A stretch of DNA of 38,525 bases from Chara braunii (GCA_003427395.1 BFEA01000094.1:1863545-1902069), one strand, 5' to 3'; shown: positions 17,910 to 27,903, numbered from the stretch's first letter. Notes: generated from the letters alone by a model not told the origin. Numbers and translations: made by a program.

Positions 17910-18448
17910 CTGAGGCAAGGACCCCACTGGGGTGCGGATGGAAAAGACGTGTGGCCACGAAAAGCAGGCAAATCATTTTGGAAAGTCGGAAAGTAGTTTT
18001 TCCGGGACCCCATCGCAGAGGACCAAATGCGCTTGGAAAACCCTTCGGAAATCAGTTCAGCCAACCGTTGCCTGTTTCCGTTGGCACTCGTTTGTTTTGT
18101 TATTTTTTCCGGTTTTTTTTTTTTTTTTTTTGGTGGCACTCTTCTTCGCTATTGGCTGCTGCCTCCGTGAGACTTTTCCAGGAACGACATGCCCTCCCCC
18201 CTCCCCTCTAGAGTCTGCACAAAATTTCGGCGAGGAATCCTCCCGTGAGACTTTTCCAGGCCGCAGACTATGTGAAATCACAAATTGATGTTTTTCCAAG
18301 CCGCAATCTTCGGTCTGTGGGGTCCTGGAAAAGGGTTTGCGGAAGAAATTTCACCTTTTCCAGGACATTTGCGGCAGGCTGTGGGGTCCTGGAAACAGTT
18401 TGCGGCAAAGTTTTTCCTTTCTGCGGTCCTGTGGGGTCCTTGCCTGAG
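17910..18448. mobile_element. Inverted-repeat element (non-autonomous), about 540 bp
   Basis: The left end CTGAGGCAAGGACCCCAC (17910-17927) and right end GTGGGGTCCTTGCCTGAG (18431-18448) are inverted repeats with one mismatch. Inside, GTGGGGTCCTGGAAA..GTTTGCGG is repeated (18316, 18381), and TCCCGTGAGACTTTTCCAGG/TCCGTGAGACTTTTCCAGG occurs twice (18164, 18242). There is no transposase ORF. Weak similarity of the flanks (GTGTCCAAGTGGACC and the complement of GGGCCACAGTGCACTC) hints that the inverted arms may be longer, as in MULE-type elements. Confidence 0.6.
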
Positions 18449-19364
18449 CCTTCCTTGAAATGGGCCACAGTGCACTCTGGTCCTTCGCTCTGACAGATGT
18501 CAGAGTAACTCTATGCCATATTTGCTGTTAGGTGAGGGTGTCGAATCCTCCTGAAACACCTCCCACACTGTCGATTTCAGCCTCTCTTCCATGCATGGCC
18601 CACAAACCAAAGGTGTGCGAAAGGTGCATGAAAACCATCACAAAAAAAATCGTTATGATTTTCACTCGCATTGGGGACCCCTACATGACCTACACAACAA
18701 AATAAAAAGAAAGACAGTCCAATTGGAGGCCCTGAAGATACATGTATGTCCCCCCACTCAAATACAAGAAACACCACACCGCCGATCACCGTTCTGATCA
18801 GCAGTTCTTCGGAGTCTCACACCCTCTCCACTAATCCACATACATCGGTAGTGGGATCTTCCTCCTGGTGGTTTTAGGTTGCTAACGCACAGCAGGAGAC
18901 TAACCAAAGAACTGTATTTCAATAGTTCATGGGTGTACCAACTGAGTTAGGCCTGCTGGTGAGTACATGAGAAAAATAGTAATTAAAGTTTAGGAGGTCC
19001 AAAGACGCAATAGCAAAAAATTCGGGGAGATGGTTTTCCCAAACACAGCTACCAAAAATATATATATATATTTGGAGCGATGGAGCCAATGCTTCATTGC
19101 ATCTCAAATCAATCCGTACTGTTACAGACTCAGAATCAAAGAGTCAAAAACAGGCACGTTGACAAAAAAAACAAATGAATAATAAATATATATACCACTA
19201 ATATTGAACGTATAAAAGAAGTCTAAATACAAAATTGATTTTTTTTTTAACCTATATTCTTCCCTCAATTTCACATACAAAATTGAAAATTCTATAACAC
19301 CACGACTCCTAATCAGCTATAAATTACTTCACTGGATAAGCATTGAAAAAAAAGAAGTCAAGGT
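18449..19364. other. No recognised gene
   Basis: Mixed unique sequence. At 18880-18970 the minus strand has a box A-like TAACTCAGTTGGTACA and a small stem GAACT/AGTTC at anticodon-arm spacing, but no box B, so it is at best a tRNA relic. From 19050 to 19330 the DNA is AT-rich with a short (TA)n. Nothing coding was found. Confidence 0.4.
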
Positions 19365-19571
19365 TAAACCACCAGTACTTGGCCCAGCTATTAATGCCGA
19401 GCCGGGAAACGGCCTGCGCGCCAAGTTTTGCCAAGCCGCCGCCGCGTCGTTTCGTCTCTCTTTTGGCTGGCGCTTCCAGACATTGTGGTCCGGTAGGCCG
19501 AAGCCCATCAGTCGCGGCGCGTTAACGGGAAACGCCCACGGCCGATGTATGGGCCAAGTACTGGTGGTGTA
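19365..19571. mobile_element. TA-flanked MITE, copy 2
   Basis: TTAAACCACCAGTACTTGGCCC at the left and GGGCCAAGTACTGGTGGTGTAA at the right form long inverted ends, and TA is present at both outer edges. The 207-bp interior on the minus strand has the family core: CCTACCGGACCACAATGTCTGG, AGAGAGACGAAACGACG, and GGCAAAACTTGGCGCGC. It has no coding capacity. Confidence 0.8.
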
Positions 19572-19589
19572 AAAGCACTGCATGACCAT

Positions 19590-19734
19590 CAAACAAACTG
19601 AAGTGGCATGAAACAAATAGCAGCAGCAGTCATGGATCCACAACCCTAGGCCTAAGCCTTCCTCCGTGCAAGCACGGATTCGAACTGGTGATCTTGGGCT
19701 CAAGAGCCAAGTGTGTTAATCACTACAGGAGGAA
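19590..19734 (-). repeat. tRNA-derived SINE-like module
   Basis: The minus strand shows GTAGTGATTAACACAC (box A-like), a hairpin CTTGGCTCTTGAGCCCAAG at the anticodon-arm position, and AGTTCGAATCC (box B), with CCTCC at the start and GGAGG at the acceptor position. The T-stem does not pair, so a working tRNA is unlikely. The body after the tRNA part contains the complement of CAAACTGAAGTGGCATGAAA, which recurs at 20109-20128 (CAAACTGAAGTAGCGTGAAA), as expected for a dispersed SINE. Confidence 0.55.
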
Positions 19735-20400
19735 AATCGTGTTCAGCATACCCACCCTAGCCCACAAAGGTGCAGTGTCCCACTCAACACACACCACAGT
19801 GACATTCCAAACAACTTCTAAATGATGAGCAAGTTTCACAGAATCTTCGTCAAAACCATCAGTACATAAGACTCCCTTTCACCCTAGTGAAATAATTGAC
19901 CCACCATCTAACCACCAGATAGCTAATGACAATGGTGTGGCTCACCGGCGGAAGGGAAGAGCCTGGTAGAGCACGCCGCCGCTCTCGTGACGGATAGGAC
20001 TTTCTCTTATAGTGACCACACACAACACCATACGGACGTGGAAATTCTCACACACTTTGCTCCAAGCTGTACATGACCCCCCCCACTGGTACTTAGCACG
20101 CGCACCACACAAACTGAAGTAGCGTGAAAAAAAAACATACATGCAAGCGCGTGCCGTGCGGGCAATTGCACATGCACGGCGCACGAGCGCACGGGATCCG
20201 TGCGGCGGACCGGCACGTACGGTGCACACGCATCAAAAAGAAAAAAAGACAGCTGGGAGAGTAATGCCGCCACCTAACCGTCACGAGTCAAGACTGATGT
20301 CCCAGAGACCTATTTGAGGCTATTTCTGATGCTCGACAGGATATCTTCCTTAGGTAGTACACCCTTCTGCATCTATGAAAACAGCAAGAAGACAAAACAA
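19735..20400. other. Repeat-derived region without genes
   Basis: It contains the second CAAACTGAAGTAGCGTGAAA fragment (20109-20128) and a GC-rich patch (GCACACGGCGCACGAGCGC-like, 20150-20230). The minus-strand frames read through the GC-rich patch but have no domain signature. Confidence 0.4.
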
Positions 20401-20403
20401 AAA

Positions 20404-20470
20404 GCTCTGTCGGTTAAGCACGTAAGTGGTATTCAGGAGGTCGTGGGTTCAGTTCCCCACGTCAGCCATT
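20404..20470 (+). repeat. tRNA-like module
   Basis: GCTCTGTCGGTTAAGCACG (box A-like), about 25 bases, then GTGGGTTCAGTTCCCCAC, which folds as a T-arm stem of five pairs with a TTCAGTT loop, followed by GTCAGCCA. The anticodon stem is not convincing. A tRNA-derived SINE head or decayed tRNA is most likely. Confidence 0.5.
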
Positions 20471-20635
20471 CAAACCCCGCGGCCCCCTGTGACACGCTTC
20501 GGGTTCACCAGTGGAGATAATTGGCTTGGGCCTCCTGGCNGGTTGTGGAAGTAGCTTCGGTTTTCCAGCTCGTGCCAGGTGTTAGGAGGCCGGGAATCCA
20601 ACCCACAACCCTTAGTGTCTTGAACTGCGAAGGTC

Positions 20636-21573
20636 NNNNNNNNNNNNNNNNNNNNNNNNNNNNNNNNNNNNNNNNNNNNNNNNNNNNNNNNNNNNNNNNN
20701 NNNNNNNNNNNNNNNNNNNNNNNNNNNNNNNNNNNNNNNNNNNNNNNNNNNNNNNNNNNNNNNNNNNNNNNNNNNNNNNNNNNNNNNNNNNNNNNNNNNN
20801 NNNNNNNNNNNNNNNNNNNNNNNNNNNNNNNNNNNNNNNNNNNNNNNNNNNNNNNNNNNNNNNNNNNNNNNNNNNNNNNNNNNNNNNNNNNNNNNNNNNN
20901 NNNNNNNNNNNNNNNNNNNNNNNNNNNNNNNNNNNNNNNNNNNNNNNNNNNNNNNNNNNNNNNNNNNNNNNNNNNNNNNNNNNNNNNNNNNNNNNNNNNN
21001 NNNNNNNNNNNNNNNNNNNNNNNNNNNNNNNNNNNNNNNNNNNNNNNNNNNNNNNNNNNNNNNNNNNNNNNNNNNNNNNNNNNNNNNNNNNNNNNNNNNN
21101 NNNNNNNNNNNNNNNNNNNNNNNNNNNNNNNNNNNNNNNNNNNNNNNNNNNNNNNNNNNNNNNNNNNNNNNNNNNNNNNNNNNNNNNNNNNNNNNNNNNN
21201 NNNNNNNNNNNNNNNNNNNNNNNNNNNNNNNNNNNNNNNNNNNNNNNNNNNNNNNNNNNNNNNNNNNNNNNNNNNNNNNNNNNNNNNNNNNNNNNNNNNN
21301 NNNNNNNNNNNNNNNNNNNNNNNNNNNNNNNNNNNNNNNNNNNNNNNNNNNNNNNNNNNNNNNNNNNNNNNNNNNNNNNNNNNNNNNNNNNNNNNNNNNN
21401 NNNNNNNNNNNNNNNNNNNNNNNNNNNNNNNNNNNNNNNNNNNNNNNNNNNNNNNNNNNNNNNNNNNNNNNNNNNNNNNNNNNNNNNNNNNNNNNNNNNN
21501 NNNNNNNNNNNNNNNNNNNNNNNNNNNNNNNNNNNNNNNNNNNNNNNNNNNNNNNNNNNNNNNNNNNNNNNNN
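20636..21573. other. Assembly gap (938 N)
   Basis: A run of undetermined bases. The right edge opens directly into a (GA)n tract, which probably caused the gap. Frames reported through it are artefacts. Single N bases also occur at 10778 and 20540. Confidence 0.99.

Positions 21574-21650
<77 letters not shown>
21574..21650. repeat. (GA)n microsatellite
   Basis: About 38 uninterrupted GA dinucleotides at the edge of the assembly gap; the true length is unknown because the left end is not sequenced. Confidence 0.95.
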
Positions 21651-21651
<1 letters not shown>

Positions 21652-21899
21652 ACTGACAGTGCTGCCAGTCTGAAGACTCTGACATTCTGAATTGAACTGC
21701 AAAGTTCAAACTTCTAAGTTATATGAAGTTATTATTATGAACTTAAATTACTTAAATTCAAACTTCAAATTTTATTATTATTTTTTTTTTTTTGTAATTT
21801 TATTTTAAAGCCCAGGGTGTTGTAGAGGTCGGTTTCTGGACCCACGACAGGTACCTATCTACAGTCAGCAACTAATTTATGGGACCCAGACCATCCTAT

Positions 21900-22060
21900 C
21901 TTGGAGGATCCCCCTCAGACAGCCCCTACTGCAGGTTCCCCAACGATTTCCTCCACCAGAGTCTGTCTACAAACACCCCTCCTACCGGGATCCCTTAAGA
22001 CAATCCCCTACTGTAGGTTCCCCACCGATATCCTCCAGCAGAGCTTGTCCCAAGCCAACC
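21900..22060. repeat. 82-bp tandem pair, proline-rich if translated
   Basis: GATCCCCCTCAGACAGCCCC...CCTCCACCAGAGTCTGTC (from 21907) recurs from 21989 as GATCCCTTAAGACAATCCCC...CCTCCAGCAGAGCTTGTC. A plus-strand frame of 94 codons spans both but starts at TTG, and 82 is not a multiple of three, so the repeat does not conserve a protein. The following 300 bases hold nothing recognised. Confidence 0.6.
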
Positions 22061-22342
22061 CTCCCCGCAAACGGGACCCCATCCCACCTAAGGTCCTTGT
22101 CCCCCCCAAAGCAGCGCCTAAGGTAACCAACACACATGAGCAGTCTTACCACAAACCCGTACCTGCATCCTCATTAGACTGCTAACTGTATCAGGCAAAC
22201 CCCTCATAGGCCAGGACCCAACATACAACACCATGGACAGTCCCCTGGGTGGTGCGCAGGCAGTGTCTGTAATAGCTTACCATGCGTCAGCCCAAGGGGT
22301 GTGTGTCCAGCCGTGCGTCATTCTAACACCCTGCCGGTGTCC

Positions 22343-22428
22343 ATGCGTGAGGCTGCGGATTTGAACCCGCAACCTCATACCACAATGCGCATTTCCAACC
22401 AGTGCTCTAACCACTGAGCTACATCAAA
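22343..22428 (-). repeat. tRNA-like module with good A and B boxes
   Basis: The minus strand reads TAGCTCAGTGGTTAGAGCA (box A with a perfect GCTC/GAGC D-stem) and, further on, TGCGGGTTCAAATCCGCA, a T-arm with a five-pair stem. The acceptor ends (TTTGATG and GCCTCAC) do not pair and no 5-bp anticodon stem is found, so this is a tRNA-derived SINE head or pseudogene rather than a functional tRNA. Confidence 0.55.
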
Positions 22429-23695
22429 CTTCAAAGTTAATCATACTTTTTTCCTTTTTTTCACCCTCTGTTGCTTTAGTCTTGTGCCTGCTTTGCACTG
22501 TTTGCAACTCTGCATGTCTGCTAGCTAGTTGAACGTGCTTCAAGTTGTTGATTTGTTGCAAGACAGGTGCTCTGCTGGTTGAACTACAAAGTGCAAAGCA
22601 GGTAAGTGCCTGCCAACAGCCCCCCCACCCCCCCGCCCCCTCCCGTTTTTTTTTGTTTTTTTTTTGGCGGGGGGGGGAGGGGGGGGGGGGGAGGGGGGGT
22701 CCTGACATTTTGCACCCCCTGATACCGGTCCGGACTGTCCGATTGTCCGGTGATGTCCGGATCACTGGACAGTCCGGACAGGTCCAGACACTGGTCCGGA
22801 GGACAGTCCGGTGTCCGGGTCCGCGGTTACCATGGTAAAAATGCAGCTGTCCCTCATATGAAGAGCAGGCAGCTTGCATTTTCTTGAAAAAAAAAAAAAT
22901 GTTGCTGGTGTGGTGCACATTTTCCAGACAGCGCACTGCACCGCACAGCCGCACGGGTTGTGCAGTTGCAAGTATGAAAAAAAGAGGTAAGAGGACAAAC
23001 ATCATAAGATAAAGAAGAGTAGCTGCATATTTATTCATTTTTTCTCTCCTCAAAGAGGAATACTGAAGTTTTTGTTGGCTACCTCCCAGAATAAGAAGAT
23101 AGAACAAATTCAAAGAACTGAATTTGATGTTGTTGTCGAACAAGTACCCACTTGTAGTAGAAGTAGTCTGAAGTACACAGTTAGTGTAATTGGACTTTTT
23201 TTAAGTTATTAAACGAACTTTCTCTTTTTTTTTTAACTGGGCTTTAAAGTTTGTGTTTTCACTATTTTTTGCTCAGGGCGGAATGTTCTGGTGGATGCGG
23301 AGAGAGGTTGCCCCTTGACAAGTGATGGAGCGCAACCAGCCGTAACGCGTGGGGGAATGAGGGCATTCACAGCATTGGCCATGCCCGTGAGTTGGCATTA
23401 TTGAAACTTCTCATGTTCATGGACGCGTGGTGATTGGCCTCGCTACTTTGCGTCTGCTAAGTTATTTTCGGATATTTAAAATTTTAAACATATAGAATCA
23501 TTATAGATTCATGAATTCAAGAGCCAAAGGAATTCATTAAAAATTTAAAAAATTAATAAAAAGCTTTTCCCTTTTTTTTTCTTTTTTTTTTTTCCTTAAA
23601 CAGGTCCCAAAACTTGTTCAAGGTAAAAAAAAAAAAAAAAAAGGTTTTGCAAATTTGCACAGCCACCACCCAATGAACAAGTAGGATTAAATCAT
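22429..23695. other. Repeat-rich spacer: homopolymers and GTCCGG cluster
   Basis: No gene was recognised. Notable points are an inverted pair GCCTGCTTTGCACT (22488-22501) / AGTGCAAAGCAGG (22588-22600), C, T and G homopolymer runs (22620-22700), a dense GTCCGGA motif cluster (22725-22830), and AT-rich sequence with poly-T and poly-A runs from 23480 to 23645. The long minus-strand frame here is proline- and low-complexity-driven. Confidence 0.5.
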
Positions 23696-23834
23696 TAAAC
23701 CACCAGTACCTCCACATTTTTAGGCCGTTATCGTGGTGGCTGAATCGGTGCGCCGCGCGGGTCCATATGCATTTGCATCAGAGCCTCCCCAGAGGGGGCC
23801 TAAGACCCCCCCTAGGGTTACTCCTGGTGGATTA
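23696..23834. mobile_element. TA-flanked MITE, short copy 3
   Basis: ATTAAACCACCAGTACCTCC on the left and CTCCTGGTGGATTAAC on the right are inverted, with TTAA at both edges. It is only 139 bp long, and its interior (AGAGGGGGCCTAAGACCCCCCCTAGGG) lacks the family core seen in longer copies. It is either a deleted copy or a related subfamily. Confidence 0.6.
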
Positions 23835-24535
23835 ACGACAGTAACTCTGATTGTACGGGATAAGATAATAATAAAGTAACAAGAAATCAAATGCTCTCTC
23901 CCGATCCACTTCCGATCCTCAAACATGATTCTGATCCATTTATCGAGGAAGCTTCAGGAAATCCAAGTTCACTCTTTCCTTGTGCTTGAGCGCTTCATGG
24001 GCTGGCAACATGGCACACGGAAAAAGAAAAAGGTGCATCTTGCCACAGAGACTGGAAAGATTCATCCTTTACTACAAAAAAACAGTAGAGAATGTATCTT
24101 GCCACCTTCTGAGGTCAGATGCGCTTGCTTCTTTTTTTTTTTTTTTTTTTTTTTGTTTCATGTGGTGAGGCCCCATGCTGGCCCATGAATGTGAAGTGGA
24201 CCAAGACTCCAGGTTAACATACACCGAAGAGCAAGTTTGTCGCACACTGAGGAGTCAGGAGTAAGGTTGGTGTACTGATGAGCGGCAATGAAGGCGAATC
24301 GCAAATGAACTCAAGTTTGACGTGCACTGAGGAGCAGCACTCTCACTGCTTACACCCTCAAGCTCAGTTCCACACTCCTGCATCAGAGGAGCTAACCAAT
24401 GGCACCCTCCCTTGCCTGTGCACCGTCGCATCACAATGCAATCTCCACAGTTTATTGCCACTACCCTTGAAGTGTTGGCTATGGTTGTGGATAGACCCGT
24501 CTAGTGCTCTATAAAGCAATCACCAGAAGTAAGAA
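23835..24535. other. No recognised gene
   Basis: Unique-looking sequence with a poly-T tract (24131-24154). A short repeated word AAGTTTGtCGcaCACTGAGGAG occurs at 24233 and 24314 (81 apart), each near a GAGCAR trinucleotide. There are no domains in any frame. Confidence 0.4.
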
Positions 24536-24600
24536 TGAATGAATCAATCAATCAATCAAGGAAGGAAGGAAGGAAGGAAGGAAGGAAGGAAGGAAGGAGA
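24536..24600. repeat. (AATC)n and (AAGG)n microsatellites
   Basis: GAATCAATCAATCAATCAA followed by about nine GAAG/AAGG units, directly beside the right end of a MITE fragment. Confidence 0.9.
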
Positions 24601-24603
24601 GAA

Positions 24604-24850
24604 TGTACTGGTGGTTTAAACCGACAGTACACGGCCCCAGCCTTGTGGAAATTTGTTTGTCGCCTACTACAAAATTTTTGCAGGTCAGGCCTACTGGACC
24701 ACAACGGCTGGCGGCGTCGGCCAGAAAAGAAAGGAAGTGCGCCACTGGCAGTTAGGAAAAGCTTGGCGCGCAGTGTCCCGCCTCCAGGACAGGGTGTACT
24801 GGTGGTTTACACTGCCAGGACACAGCCCTAGCCTTGTGGAAACTTTTTAT
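24604..24850. mobile_element. Chain of TA-flanked MITEs, copy 4 with abutting ends of two others
   Basis: A complete copy runs from the TA at 24617 to the TA at 24809 (left AACCGACAGTACACGGCCCC, right GTGTACTGGTGGTT). Immediately before it is another right end (TGTACTGGTGGTT, 24604-24616), and immediately after it another left end (CACTGCCAGGACACAGCCCT, 24810-24829, then AGCCTTGTGGAAAC). Neighbouring elements share a single TA/TTAA, as expected when copies insert into each other's target sites. Confidence 0.75.
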
Positions 24851-25330
24851 GATTGCGTTTAAACCCTAACCTACCTTATGTAAGCTTCCTCTTTGACCGG
24901 TTCTAACGGGTGCTAAGACCTTAAACCCTAACGGCTTTAGCTAGCCTGTTAACTACTTGCTAGACCTCTCTTCTTATGGTTTGGGACCCTTATCATGAAG
25001 TTTTCTCTCTTTACTAGATAGTACTTCCGTTTCGGGAACTGCTTGTGGGGCGGAACTGGTATTAGAGTGCTGGGTTGAGAAGAGCTTACGTAGGAAGATC
25101 TGGGTTGGACGGTTGGGTGTCTATTGTGTTTGGGAGAGAATTGTCATGTCTGGGGGGGGTAAATTTGGGTCCAGGGAGGTTTGTTGTGGGGTATTTGGGC
25201 TAGGAGCGGGGCGTATATGAGGGGTTTGAGGGGTTTGTGGTGGGGTTGGAGTAGTGTGCTTTCTTATGTAGGAGAAGGTGTTTGTGAGGGTATGAGGATT
25301 GGCTTACTGTCTGTTACTAGAGGCCAGTGT
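24851..25330. other. No recognised gene
   Basis: T/G-rich unique sequence (GGGGTTTGAGGGGTTTG-like from 25140 to 25260). AAACCCTAAC and AAACCCTAACG words at 24858-24935 recall plant telomere-type repeats but occur singly, so no interstitial telomere is claimed. Confidence 0.4.
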
Positions 25331-26264
25331 TAAACCACCAGTACACCCGAGGCTAAATGTACGAGCCAAAGTTTTGAATTTGCCGAGCCTGAAAGCAACC
25401 GGTACCAGCTCTTGGAAAGTAGAGGTTGGTACCGTACTGGCCTTGCTCGGATTGAGTGGTGGACCTGCTGGACTGAAAGGAGGACGATGTTTTCACTCAC
25501 TAGCCACCCAGACAAGCTCCGACGGCCTAGTCACAACTCCTGAACGCTATTGCCTTCAAATTCATCCACGCATGGCCCTAATTACAGCCAGATACATTCA
25601 GGAAAGAGCTAGCATCAGTGTGCGCTGGGAAGAAAGGGCCTGCCACTCTGAATCACTTCCTCCCCGCCTCTCACGGGGAGTGATTTCAGAATGACGATAG
25701 GTTTCTCTTTCTTTTTGAAAAATAATGGGCGAAAAAAAAACAAGAGAGGGCGCACGTTCGCCATCAGATTCATTCAGGCGGGGCCATTATTGCAGCCAGA
25801 TACATTTGGGAAAGTGGCGGTGCTATTATGCCCTCACCAGAAATGGGCTCGAGGCGGGGAGGCAGGGAGTGTGTTCAGAAAGGACAAACACCTGTTTTTT
25901 TAAGAGAAAACAAAAAAAAGAAAAAGAAAGAAAGGGCAAATTCACACCGGCACTTTTTCAGCTACTCTCTGGACGTGATTGTGATCAGATTCATCCAGGC
26001 CTGCCCGTAACTGCAATGAAAGGTTTTCCTTTTTCCATCATGATCCCTGCCAGCGAGGCAGGGGATTCTGCTATTTCTGCGGCCGTGCATGTTTCCACAT
26101 GCACGGAATGAACCAGGAGCAACATCACAGTTCATTTGCCCTTTGTTGTTGGGCCCAGCGACTTCTCGTCACGTTGCATTACCGGGCCTTCCCCGAGGCG
26201 CGGAATCTTCTTGTGGCGACAAGTTCATTTTTCTGCAAGGCTGGGCCCGTGTACTGGTGGTTTA
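25331..26264. mobile_element. Large TA-flanked inverted-end element, copy 5 (934 bp)
   Basis: The ends TTAAACCACCAGTACACCCG and CCCGTGTACTGGTGGTTTAA match perfectly over 17 bp. Unlike the other copies of about 200 bp, the interior holds three copies of a unit with ATTCATCCAGGC...TGCAGCCAGATACATT (25560, 25764, 25985), A-rich tracts and an ATTTCTGCGG segment. The frames inside are short and show no transposase. It is a candidate longer, possibly founding or composite, member of the family. Confidence 0.75.
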
Positions 26265-26494
26265 AGCTGCCGTTTCTGACTGTGTTCCTAAGGTGGTCTC
26301 AATGGGGGGTAAATATTTCGATTGTGTGTCTTAGTTGCGGTTTATCTGAAGTGTGTTAGAAGGAATTGATCCGAATCCTGACTGAGTCTGGTGTGCTTAT
26401 CATTGGCTCTGAATCTGGATTGTTGATCTGAGTTGGGCCGTTCCACAATTTGAAGATTAGACTCTTCAGTCTTGACCCTTGATGATTGCTATCT

Positions 26495-26681
26495 TAACAT
26501 TATCCAGATAGTTCTCCTCAAATTTATCGCCTACTCCGAAAATTTTGTGGGTTGGGCCTACTGAACCACAATGGCTGGTGGCACCAGCCAAAATAGACAA
26601 GAAGTGTGCTGCTGGCGGTTTGGAAAAGCTTGGCATGCTGTGCCGTGCCGCGATAGCAGGCCCAGGTGCACTGGTGATTTA
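26495..26681. mobile_element. TA-flanked MITE, copy 6
   Basis: The left end is decayed (TAACATTATCCAGATAG), while the right end GTGCACTGGTGATTTAAAC is recognisable. The interior matches copy 4 well: TCGCCTACTCCGAAAATTTTGTGGG, GGCCTACTGAACCACAATGGCTGG and GGTTTGGAAAAGCTTGGC. TA flanks are preserved. Confidence 0.7.
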
Positions 26682-26869
26682 AACCAGGAATATGGATGAA
26701 AGAATGGGTGGAGGGTGAGGCAGCCATAAATCCCACAACAGTCAGCATGGACTGTGACACCACACAAGGCCAAAAGCTGCAGAAGAGTCGAGGAGTAAAA
26801 AAAATACCAGATGCTGTTGCGAACATCGCCCAACAAACACTTGATACATCATCCGTAGGTGGTACTATA

Positions 26870-26883
26870 CCGCACACACACTC

Positions 26884-26948
<65 letters not shown>
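26870..26948. repeat. (CA)n microsatellite
   Basis: About 30 near-perfect CA units ending just before the 5' LTR of gypsy copy 2. The element appears to have inserted beside or into this tract. Confidence 0.95.
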
Positions 26949-26950
<2 letters not shown>

Positions 26951-26955
26951 CATAC

Positions 26956-27680
26956 TGTTACGTGGTGCGCCTGCACACGGGGCCATTTCAGGGGCCCGAC
27001 GGTTGCTGAGGGGCCCCCAGGCCGCGTGCCAATCAGACACGCGCCCTGGAGGCCCACGGCGTCCCCCAGGCCTCAGGTTTCAACTACAGGCAGCATTTAT
27101 TTATTTACTTATTTATTTGCTGTCCTATTTTTGTCTGTGCACACGACGTTTCGGACTTGCAGGCCCCAAGGCCCCGCCTTGGGCTGGGTACACAGGAGCG
27201 AGGCCGTTTTTAGGCCAGGCGCATTTTTGCGCCTTGCTGCATCAGCAGCATGGTCTGGACGCCCGGTAGGGGCCCAAATCGAGTGGGCCGTTTGAGGCCA
27301 GCATCAGGCACGCCCAGCCAGGCCCAGCAGCTGGGCATACAGACAGTTCAGGTAGCTCACTTCTTGGGCGCTACGCTGCTGGACCAGCACCGCCCCAATA
27401 GCGCTCCGCTGCATTAGGATCAGCGGAGTAGGCAGGAGAGAGGGCGGAGGCCATACCTGCAGCGTTCGAGTACGTACCTGGGCGCCATAGCTGGACTTGG
27501 CTCCAGCGACCTGCAGCACAGCGTACGCCAGCGACGTCAGTACTTGGCAGCAGTTACCTGCAGGTGGGACAGTGAGGACGACGACATCATCTTCTTCTTC
27601 TTCTATCTGTTCTCACCCTCCACCTCTTCTTCTTCCTTCCTTCTTCTTCTTCTTCTTCTTCTTCTTCTTCTTCTTCTTTC

Positions 27681-27711
<31 letters not shown>

Positions 27712-27822
27712 GAGAGAGACTTCAGGCAGAAGTTTCACGAGCATATGCCGAGGATCTGATTCGACATTTTTCTTGCCGGCAGACATTGATTGGACACTCG
27801 GCCAGGAACTATTTTTCGGACT
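26956..27822 (+). repeat. 5' LTR of Ty3/gypsy copy 2 (at least 867 bp)
   Basis: It begins TGTTACGTGGTGCGCCTGCA and aligns with the sequence starting at 36789, which directly follows a polypurine tract, so it is an LTR by position and identity. Identity continues to about 27822 (CTATTTTTCGGACT). The LTR contains (CTT)n and (GA)n tracts (27590-27707). The 3' end of the LTR is not defined, because the other copy diverges there, and no convincing primer-binding site was found downstream. Confidence 0.85.
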
Positions 27823-27835
27823 TCGGTATAGCGAT

Positions 27836-27870
27836 CGGTTGATTGATTGATATGATTGGTTAATTAGGGC

Positions 27871-27903
<33 letters not shown>

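Noticed and set aside
20470-21709. Long open frames across 20470-21709 on both strands
   Set aside because: They read through the 938-bp N gap and the (GA)n tract; the only real residues are low-complexity.
22343-22428. A functional tRNA gene
   Set aside because: Boxes A and B and the D and T stems are good, but acceptor and anticodon stems do not pair.
22424-23143. 239-codon minus-strand frame
   Set aside because: It is carried by homopolymers and the GTCCGG cluster, with no recognisable domain and no start context.
24858-24935. Interstitial telomere repeat (AAACCCTAAC words)
   Set aside because: Only two or three isolated words occur, not tandem.
25330-26265. piggyBac assignment of the MITE family from TTAA at both ends
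   Set aside because: TTAA is not kept in all copies (right edges at 19569 and 24807 differ), whereas TA is; the ends also do not start with the usual CCC.
26696-27295. Plus-strand frame through (CA)n into the 5' LTR
   Set aside because: It reads poly-Thr/His through the microsatellite, and the remainder is LTR sequence that also appears at 36789 in another context.
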